A DNA stretch of 9,793 nt from Lachnospiraceae bacterium (GTDB lineage Bacteria > Bacillota > Clostridia > Lachnospirales > Lachnospiraceae): assembly GCA_021153325.1 (NCBI GenBank), contig JAGKTQ010000047.1:1-9793 (forward strand), in the 5' to 3' direction. The translations under genes and the position numbers were made by a program. Under the pieces are notes generated by a model. That model worked only from the letters and a program-made list of their open reading frames with translations. It was not told where the DNA came from and did no database searches. How positions within the stretch are numbered: position 1 is the first letter of the stretch; each line of letters opens with the position of its first letter. Below are positions 5,837 to 9,793 of the stretch, in pieces.

Positions 5837-6133
5837 CTATGATATATATTTCCTGTATTTCCTGTGTGACAATTTTACATTATTTTGATTAACCATAGCA
5901 TATCTAAGTGTTGTATCTATCTGTTCATGTCCCAATATCTTCTGCACCTGTTCAATTGGCATGCCCTTCTCAATTGCTCTGGTTGCCATAGTCCTTCTAA
6001 ACTTATGTGGATACACCTTTTCTACACCTAACTTCTTCCCCATCTCTCTTAATCGAAGCTCTACACCACTTTCAGTAAGTCTACTATGCGGTTTGTTTAA
6101 CGAAACAAATAACGCATTATTATTATCTATCCT
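5837..6133 (-). pseudogene. Tyrosine recombinase (integrase), C-terminal remnant
   Basis: About 98 codons of the C-terminal catalytic part of a phage-type integrase. Visible are DNNNALFVSLNKPHSRL, the box-II motif HKFRR (HxxR), the LGHEQIDTT segment with its histidine, and RYAMV with the nucleophilic tyrosine, ending HRKYRKYIS at TAG 5837. The N-terminal DNA-binding domains and the first catalytic arginine are missing. The frame has only a TTG (6136) as possible start and no ribosome site. It cannot be an active recombinase and is best read as the scar of a lost integrative element. Homology fades near 6133, where another broken gene begins. Confidence 0.85.
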
Positions 6134-6197
6134 CAAGATTGTCTCTATATATTTCAGCCGCTTTTGTCATCATCTGAATTGCACGTCTTTTGTCCAT
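6123..6197 (-). pseudogene. First 24 codons of a truncated gene (possibly PBECR4-like)
   Basis: ATG 6197 opens a frame reading MDKRRAIQMMTKAAEIYRDN, then LEDR and TAA at 6123. The composition and ending resemble the first helix of small proteins of the PBECR4 (barnase/EndoU/ColicinE5-like nuclease) type that I remember from gut Firmicute mobile elements. That identification is weak. Homology seems to switch here to the integrase tail in another frame, suggesting a deletion joined two genes. It could also be a genuine 24-residue peptide, but the ribosome site is poor. Confidence 0.3.
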
Positions 6198-6227
6198 AAC
6201 CCCAACCCTTAATTCCGTAATATTTAG

Positions 6228-6267
6228 AAAAGGGAACGTTCATGCCGCAGCATAAACATTCCCTTTT
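6228..6267. terminator. Long hairpin, probable bidirectional terminator
   Basis: Arms 6228-6245 and 6250-6267 pair over 18 positions around a 4-base loop (CGCA). On the minus-strand RNA a central T-G and a second T-G become wobble pairs; on the plus strand these are mismatches. The bases at the foot are AAAA and TTTT, so each strand ends in a short T-run. On the minus strand it would stop transcription coming from the membrane-protein gene before it reaches the integrase remnant. Stem length and near symmetry are unusual for a plain terminator; it may be part of a mobile-element end. Confidence 0.6.
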
Positions 6268-6300
6268 CATGGTTGATTTTTCCGTTGCCTGCCAACCTCC

Positions 6301-6339
6301 GACACCTACGTTCGGAAAACGTATCAGATTTTAGGTGTC
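6301..6339. repeat. Nested inverted repeat in non-coding block
   Basis: GACACCTA (6301-6308) pairs perfectly with TAGGTGTC (6332-6339). Inside, TACGTT (6307-6312) can pair with AACGTA (6318-6323) over a CGGAA loop, so the two stems share the TA step. GGTTG at 6271-6275 can pair with CAACC at 6293-6297 or 6339-6343. No gene covers this block (6198-6439). It may be a structured RNA or the end of a small non-autonomous element; I do not recognise a known RNA family. Confidence 0.5.
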
Positions 6340-6374
6340 AACCCACCGCTGATGCATACCCTAAAATATATACC

Positions 6375-6412
6375 TTGGTTGAACGATGCACATTTTGGGC
6401 GGGTCATTCAAC
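6375..6412. repeat. 38-bp direct repeat, copy A
   Basis: This matches 7377-7415 with one 1-base indel and a few changes confined to the 5-6 bases in the middle. The right part, CATTTTGGGCGGGTCATTCAAC, is identical except that it exceeds 20 bases when written out with its flanks. Its ends, GTTGAA and TTCAAC, are inverted relative to each other. It lies immediately right of the hairpin block. Confidence 0.85.
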
Positions 6413-6439
6413 TATAACATCTAACCTATCATCTTCTCC

Positions 6440-6529
6440 CTACTCTATCATTATATCTAAAATTCTTTTTGTTTCTTCTTTTCCTACTTTTTCAAAAAAC
6501 TGTTGCTTTTGGTTAGCAAGTCTTTTTGA
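6440..6529 (-). pseudogene. 29-codon gene remnant
   Basis: Between a TAA and a TAG, a frame reads SKRLANQKQQFFEKVGKEET and ends RILDIMIE. It looks like the C-terminal helix of a small helical regulator (MarR-like is one thought), but it has no start codon or ribosome site and is too short to assign. It lies between the membrane-protein gene and repeat copy A; I see nothing else in 6413-6571. Confidence 0.2.
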
Positions 6530-6571
6530 TTAATAATCTTAATAGCAATAATGGTGTGAAGATTGGACTGA

Positions 6572-7312
6572 TTAGAAGTTAAATAGATATGTTTTTGATT
6601 GGTTGAAATCCTTACACGTTATGTCGATTTGTGTTGTTTCTCCTGGCTTAATTTCTAATTCCATGTACTCTTGTTCTAATGTGTCCCATATTAATCTTGT
6701 CTCTAAATTTACCCAAACATGCATGATATTATCTCTTCTAGGTATAAAAAAACGGTCTCCTTCTTGTACAGTATATGAATATTTTTTTACATCTAATCCA
6801 TCTTTTGGCATTTCTTCTAAAACTTTTTGTGTTCCTGTCTCTTCATTCCAAACAACCATACAAACTTCATCATTATCTGATTGGGTTGCCCATGTCTCCC
6901 AATCTACCATCTCTACTGCCTCAGCTGTAGTTTCCTCTTCTGCTTCTTCAGTGCTTGCTGCCTGTTCTTCAACCGTTGTTTCAACTGTTTCAGCTATTTC
7001 AACTGTTTCAACTGTTGCTTGTTCTTCTACTCGAACTTCTTCCACAGTTTCGGCTACTTGAGTATTAGTAGTAGAAGTTTCTTTTTTGGATGAAATTGTA
7101 ATTGCGAAAATAATTCCCATTACAACTGCCAATACTACAGCACCTGCTATAACAATTCCTATTATTTTGCCTTTAGAAGGGCTTTCTTCTTCAATAGGAG
7201 TTATAGGATCGGTATCTTCCACTAGATCTTCTGTAACTTCTTCTGATGTTTTAACTACATCTTCTTCCTGTATTAAGTTTTCATCTTTCCGTCTTTCTTC
7301 ATAATCTTTCAT
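6572..7312 (-). CDS. Single-pass membrane protein with acidic repeats and unknown C-terminal domain
   Basis: A 246-residue protein I do not recognise. Residues 1-49 are very acidic and presumably cytoplasmic. Residues 50-73 (IIGIVIAGAVVLAVVMGIIF and neighbours) form one membrane helix, followed by SSKK. Residues 80-135 are a Thr/Glu/Val-rich linker with an imperfect internal duplication (AETVEEVRVEEQA, then AETVETTVEEQA), likely unfolded and outside the membrane. Residues 136-246 are a compact, Trp-containing, beta-rich domain (VDWETWATQS, CMVVWNEETG, YTVQEGDRFFIP, IKPGETTQIDITC). Topology may be N-in/C-out, although the basic residues flank both sides weakly. The ATG at 7312 has AAGGAGG 7 bases upstream. 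No partner gene is adjacent. The gene is alone between two copies of a 38/39-bp repeat, which suggests arrival as a unit. The C-terminal domain might be a carbohydrate- or peptide-binding module, but that is a guess. Confidence 0.8.
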   Translation of the reverse strand: MKDYEERRKDENLIQEEDVVKTSEEVTEDLVEDTDPITPIEEESPSKGKIIGIVIAGAVVLAVVMGIIFAITISSKKETSTTNTQVAETVEEVRVEEQATVETVEIAETVETTVEEQAASTEEAEEETTAEAVEMVDWETWATQSDNDEVCMVVWNEETGTQKVLEEMPKDGLDVKKYSYTVQEGDRFFIPRRDNIMHVWVNLETRLIWDTLEQEYMELEIKPGETTQIDITCKDFNQSKTYLFNF

Positions 7313-7376
7313 ATATATTCCTCCTTAGTTAAAGATTAATTTATTTACTACAACTCTACATTAACATAATAGCATT

Positions 7377-7415
7377 TTGGTTGAACGCTGCTCCATTTTG
7401 GGCGGGTCATTCAAC
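7377..7415. repeat. 39-bp direct repeat, copy B
   Basis: Second copy of the 6375-6412 repeat, in the same orientation, 1.0 kb away. It lies 64 bases upstream of the membrane-protein start. The glycosyltransferase pseudogene begins directly at its right end, so it marks a rearrangement junction. Both copies, read on the plus strand, encode FWAGHST, which here opens a spurious frame fused to the pseudogene. Confidence 0.85.
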
Positions 7416-8738
7416 AGACAGTGGATATTTTAATCCTGTAGTAGAAGCTCTGCTTGGTTATGTCAGTCAGCTCCCTGACCCGAAAGAAGCTACAGACTGG
7501 ATGGAAAAAATGATTTCCCATGCACCGGAATACTATAAAATAGATGACGATACCCGCCCAATTTTAACTTATCGCGGAGACAGTACCTGTTATAACCAGT
7601 TAAATGCCTTTGCTGACGAACTGGCAAAGGCACTTATTGCCTGCCACCAGATTGTGGAAATCTTTGATATAACAAAAGAAGGGCATCAGGCATTGACGAA
7701 ATATATAGGACAACATTTTAAAGCCATTATTGGTGTGCAGACTTATATTTTTTCTATTATGATGCAGGACAAAACCACAAATCTGCATGACTTAATTATG
7801 GGGCCAAAATTTAATATGATTCTGGACCATCCTGTATTGCTGAAAGAGCATATTACTGCCGGTCCTAAGGATTATTATTTATTGGTGCATGACCGGAATT
7901 ATTTGTGCAGCAATATTACCTAAATATAAAAGGGTGCTTTCATTTTACCCCGACCGGTATTCCACTTATGGAGTCATCTAATACATCAGTTCCGGTATGC
8001 AGTACCTCTGCCGATGCAAAGAACTATGACGTTTCTTTTATTGGCACATACTATAATTACCGCCATATATTAACCGGTATAAAATCCTATGACCGTGATT
8101 TACGTTTCCTGGCCAATCATTTTCTTAGTGAAATGAGGTGAAATCCAAACCAGCCAACGGAAACAGCACTTCAAAGGGTACTGGCATATTACAACATGGA
8201 TTTATCAAATGAACAATTTTTAGAATTGCTTTTTCAGCTTAGAAATGTTTTCTTCTGTGTTATGTACTATTATCGTGAAAAAATTATCCGCACTCTTTTA
8301 GATGCCGGAATTGAAATAAATGTCTACGGAGACAGCTGGAATTCTTCCTCCTTTGTCAATCATCCATGCCTCAACAGACACCCACAGGTCGATGCCTCTG
8401 ATTGTCTGTTAGTCATGCAGCAATCACGTATCTCTTTAAATATTATGGCATGGCACAAGGGCGGATTTACGGAGCGTATTGCTAATGCAATGCTTAATCA
8501 CTCCGTAGAAATATCCGATAAAAGCAAGCTGCTGGAAAGACTGTTTGTTGGCCAAAAAGATTTGGTATTGTTTGACTTACAAAATTTAGATACACTGCCT
8601 ACTGCAATTCGAACTTTGCTGCGCTCACCGGAACAACTGGAATCCATTGCTCAAAATGGCTATTTAAAAGCATCCCAAAATCATTTGTGGTTGAACCGTG
8701 CAGAACAATTTTTATCCGTTCTTGAAACTATCAAATAA
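7416..8738 (+). pseudogene. CgeB-like glycosyltransferase, 5'-truncated, frameshifted and with a nonsense codon
   Basis: About 440 codons of a glycosyltransferase of the CgeB/DUF3880 type, with a GT-B-like C-terminal half (glycosyl transferase family 1_2). The first frame runs from the repeat junction through LLVHDRNYLCSN to a TAA at 7921. Similarity continues in the next frame from about 7905 (YYLNIKGCFHFTPTGIPL, then DVSFIGTYYNYR), so a one-base frameshift lies near 7905-7920. An in-frame TGA (8139-8141) follows SEMR, and the frame resumes NPNQPTETAL. The C-terminal sugar-nucleotide-binding part is well preserved: EINVYGDSW, RISLNIMAWHKGGFTERIAN, AMLNHSVEISDKS. No start codon or ribosome site belongs to it, so the 5' end was replaced. 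It is convergent with the methyltransferase, 8 bases apart. Such enzymes often glycosylate surface proteins, and a nearby methyltransferase fits a former glycan locus. Confidence 0.85.
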
Positions 8739-8746
8739 TTATTACT

Positions 8747-9604
8747 TTACTTTTTCATAATGACAAACACTGCATGATCTCCGTAGCCTTTTGCATTTAG
8801 TGCGGCTGTATATTCTGCAAATTTTTGCAATTCTTCCGCTGTAAAGCTGTTATTTATCACATCCTCAGAGTGTTCTATATAAGGTATTCCTTTTTGATAG
8901 AGCAGGCTGGAGATAAACTGTAAATCCCTTGCATTAAACTGCACATTATCTATTCTCAGCCCCGCCTTCTGACACAAATACTCCATGCTTTTTATTGAAT
9001 GTAAAAACAAATGTCTTGGAGCATCCCATTCATACCAGTTCACACCACAAATATCATATGCTGCATTAGGAAAAACCGGCATACTGATTAAACACATTCC
9101 CTCATCACTCAATAATCTTTTAATACTGACTAACGTCTCATACGGATCTGCAGTATGTTCAAAAGAATCACTCAATCGTACTAAATCGAAGTTTCCCTGC
9201 ATTTCGTGAATAGTACATCTTTTTATATGAATGCATGGTTCATAATTAATGTCTGCTTCTATAAAAGGGTCACAGCCATATAAATTTACATGTCCCTGCG
9301 CATATTTCTCAAGCAACCATTTTCCCGCACCACAGCCTACGTCTAAAATACGAGTTTTATTTATTTGATCAGTTGCTACCTTCGGCATTTCAGGTACTGC
9401 AAAGCTGTAATATTCTTTTCCGTAAAATTCATCTAAATCCTCAGGAATTTCTGCTATCTGCATACATTGACACTTCTCACATTCGAAATAAGGAAATTCT
9501 TTTCCTGTTCCAAAAAACATTTCCTTCACATAATATAATTTTCTATTGGCTTCAGCCCCACATATTCTGCATTTGCATTGTATCATTTCCCTCTTATCTG
9601 CCAT
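8747..9604 (-). CDS. Class I SAM-dependent methyltransferase with N-terminal zinc ribbon
   Basis: A 285-residue cytoplasmic methyltransferase of the Methyltransf_23 type. Residues 12-45 form a probable zinc ribbon (CRIC at 12-15, CEKC at 42-45). The SAM-binding motif I, ILDVGCGAGKW, is at 86-96, with an acidic residue after the second strand (LYGCDPF, Asp112). SDSFEHTADP near 145-154 is the motif-II/III region that follows FDLVRL, and GMCLISMPVFPN is the next strand. Proteins of this layout commonly methylate sugars or lipids in surface-polysaccharide and glycosylation loci; the exact substrate is unknown. The ATG at 9604 has AAGGAG 7 bases upstream. It is intact, while the convergent glycosyltransferase is broken, so it may act with genes beyond the window. 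Confidence 0.9.
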   Translation of the reverse strand: MADKREMIQCKCRICGAEANRKLYYVKEMFFGTGKEFPYFECEKCQCMQIAEIPEDLDEFYGKEYYSFAVPEMPKVATDQINKTRILDVGCGAGKWLLEKYAQGHVNLYGCDPFIEADINYEPCIHIKRCTIHEMQGNFDLVRLSDSFEHTADPYETLVSIKRLLSDEGMCLISMPVFPNAAYDICGVNWYEWDAPRHLFLHSIKSMEYLCQKAGLRIDNVQFNARDLQFISSLLYQKGIPYIEHSEDVINNSFTAEELQKFAEYTAALNAKGYGDHAVFVIMKK

Positions 9605-9636
9605 AGCTTTGCTCCTTTACTTTACATTCTTCTGAT

Positions 9637-9645
9637 ATTATATCA
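9637..9645 (-). promoter_or_regulatory. Extended -10 promoter of the methyltransferase gene
   Basis: The minus strand reads TGATATAAT, a perfect TATAAT with the TGN extension, 32 bases upstream of the start codon. No recognisable -35 box is at the expected distance, which is compatible with an extended -10 promoter. Confidence 0.5.
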
Positions 9646-9709
9646 TATGTTACTATCATCCTATTTCCTTTTTACATAAGTTCAACAAACTTCTAAGTGA
9701 ACAAAATCG

Positions 9710-9746
9710 CTGCGCGATGGCCTGCCAAGGCTGTGGCGCAGTTTTT
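9710..9746 (+). terminator. GC-rich hairpin followed by TTTTT
   Basis: CTGCGC (9710-9715) pairs with GCGCAG (9736-9741). After one G-G mismatch the stem continues over 7 pairs, including G-T pairs, to a GCCA loop, and TTTTT follows. It is a good intrinsic terminator on the plus strand, although no plus-strand gene ends nearby. On the minus strand it is followed by a shorter GATTTTG, so it may equally end a minus-strand gene lying beyond 9793. No gene is seen in 9646-9793. Confidence 0.65.
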
Positions 9747-9793
9747 CTATTCTTTCTAAAAAAGGCAGTTGATTCCTCTTTAAAAAGTATCTA

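Noticed and set aside
6603..7061. 152-codon plus-strand frame rich in Ser, Val and Cys
   Set aside because: It is the antisense of the Glu/Thr/Val-rich linker of the membrane protein; low-complexity coding naturally leaves the opposite strand open. No ribosome site.
7381..7420. Plus-strand start of the glycosyltransferase frame inside repeat B (the FWAGHST reading)
   Set aside because: The same peptide arises from repeat copy A in an unrelated context, so this is repeat sequence read through, not the native N-terminus.
8139..8141. Selenocysteine or other recoding of the in-frame TGA in the glycosyltransferase
   Set aside because: The same gene has a frameshift and a missing 5' end, so it is already dead; no recoding hairpin is evident.
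1..9793. CRISPR array, tRNA, rRNA or complete insertion sequence
   Set aside because: No regularly spaced repeats, no cloverleaf-like sequence and no transposase gene were found on either strand by eye.

Overview
The window is low-GC DNA with Shine-Dalgarno (AGGAGG-type) start sites and gene families typical of anaerobic gut Firmicutes. The FeoA/FeoB pair, the cysteine-rich flavoprotein, the TfoX-N protein and the CgeB-like glycosyltransferase all suggest a Lachnospiraceae-like Clostridium relative. This is inferred from gene style, not from a marker gene. Almost every gene lies on the minus strand. The only clear plus-strand gene is a broken glycosyltransferase.

Right-to-left along the minus strand, the layout is as follows. 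(1) 9604-8747 is an intact zinc-ribbon SAM methyltransferase, convergent with a decayed plus-strand glycosyltransferase (7416-8738, one frameshift and one in-frame TGA). (2) 7415-6375 is a 1-kb segment bounded by two direct copies of a 38/39-bp repeat. It holds one intact gene for an unrecognised single-pass membrane protein (7312-6572) and a small gene remnant. (3) 6374-6123 is a non-coding block with two strong inverted repeats, followed by the first 24 codons of a gene joined to the tail of a tyrosine recombinase, which looks like the scar of a lost mobile element. (4) 5828-5164 is a RelBE-type toxin-antitoxin locus with a perfect 19-bp palindrome as probable operator, an intact antitoxin and a toxin carrying two nonsense codons. 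(5) 5116-1244 is a loose run of small accessory genes: alpha/beta hydrolase, TfoX-N protein, NTF2-like fragment joined to a DUF3592-like domain, a short remnant, cysteine-rich flavoprotein, second alpha/beta hydrolase, and the remnant of a translationally coupled DAPG-hydrolase-like gene. (6) 1138-1 is the ferrous iron uptake operon: a near-consensus promoter, a palindromic probable operator at the start of transcription, feoA, and feoB cut by the window edge.

The working units are iron uptake (feoA-feoB) and probably the two hydrolases, the flavoprotein, the TfoX-N protein, the methyltransferase and the membrane protein. The middle of the window is best read as an accessory region in decay. 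It contains at least three definite broken genes (toxin, integrase, glycosyltransferase), several shorter remnants, and repeats that could have mediated the rearrangements. I see no CRISPR array, tRNA, rRNA or complete insertion sequence, and no convincing complete novel defence or biosynthetic system. The most intriguing items are the repeat-bounded membrane-protein segment with its adjoining structured block, and the three related GTTAG-type sites around feoA.
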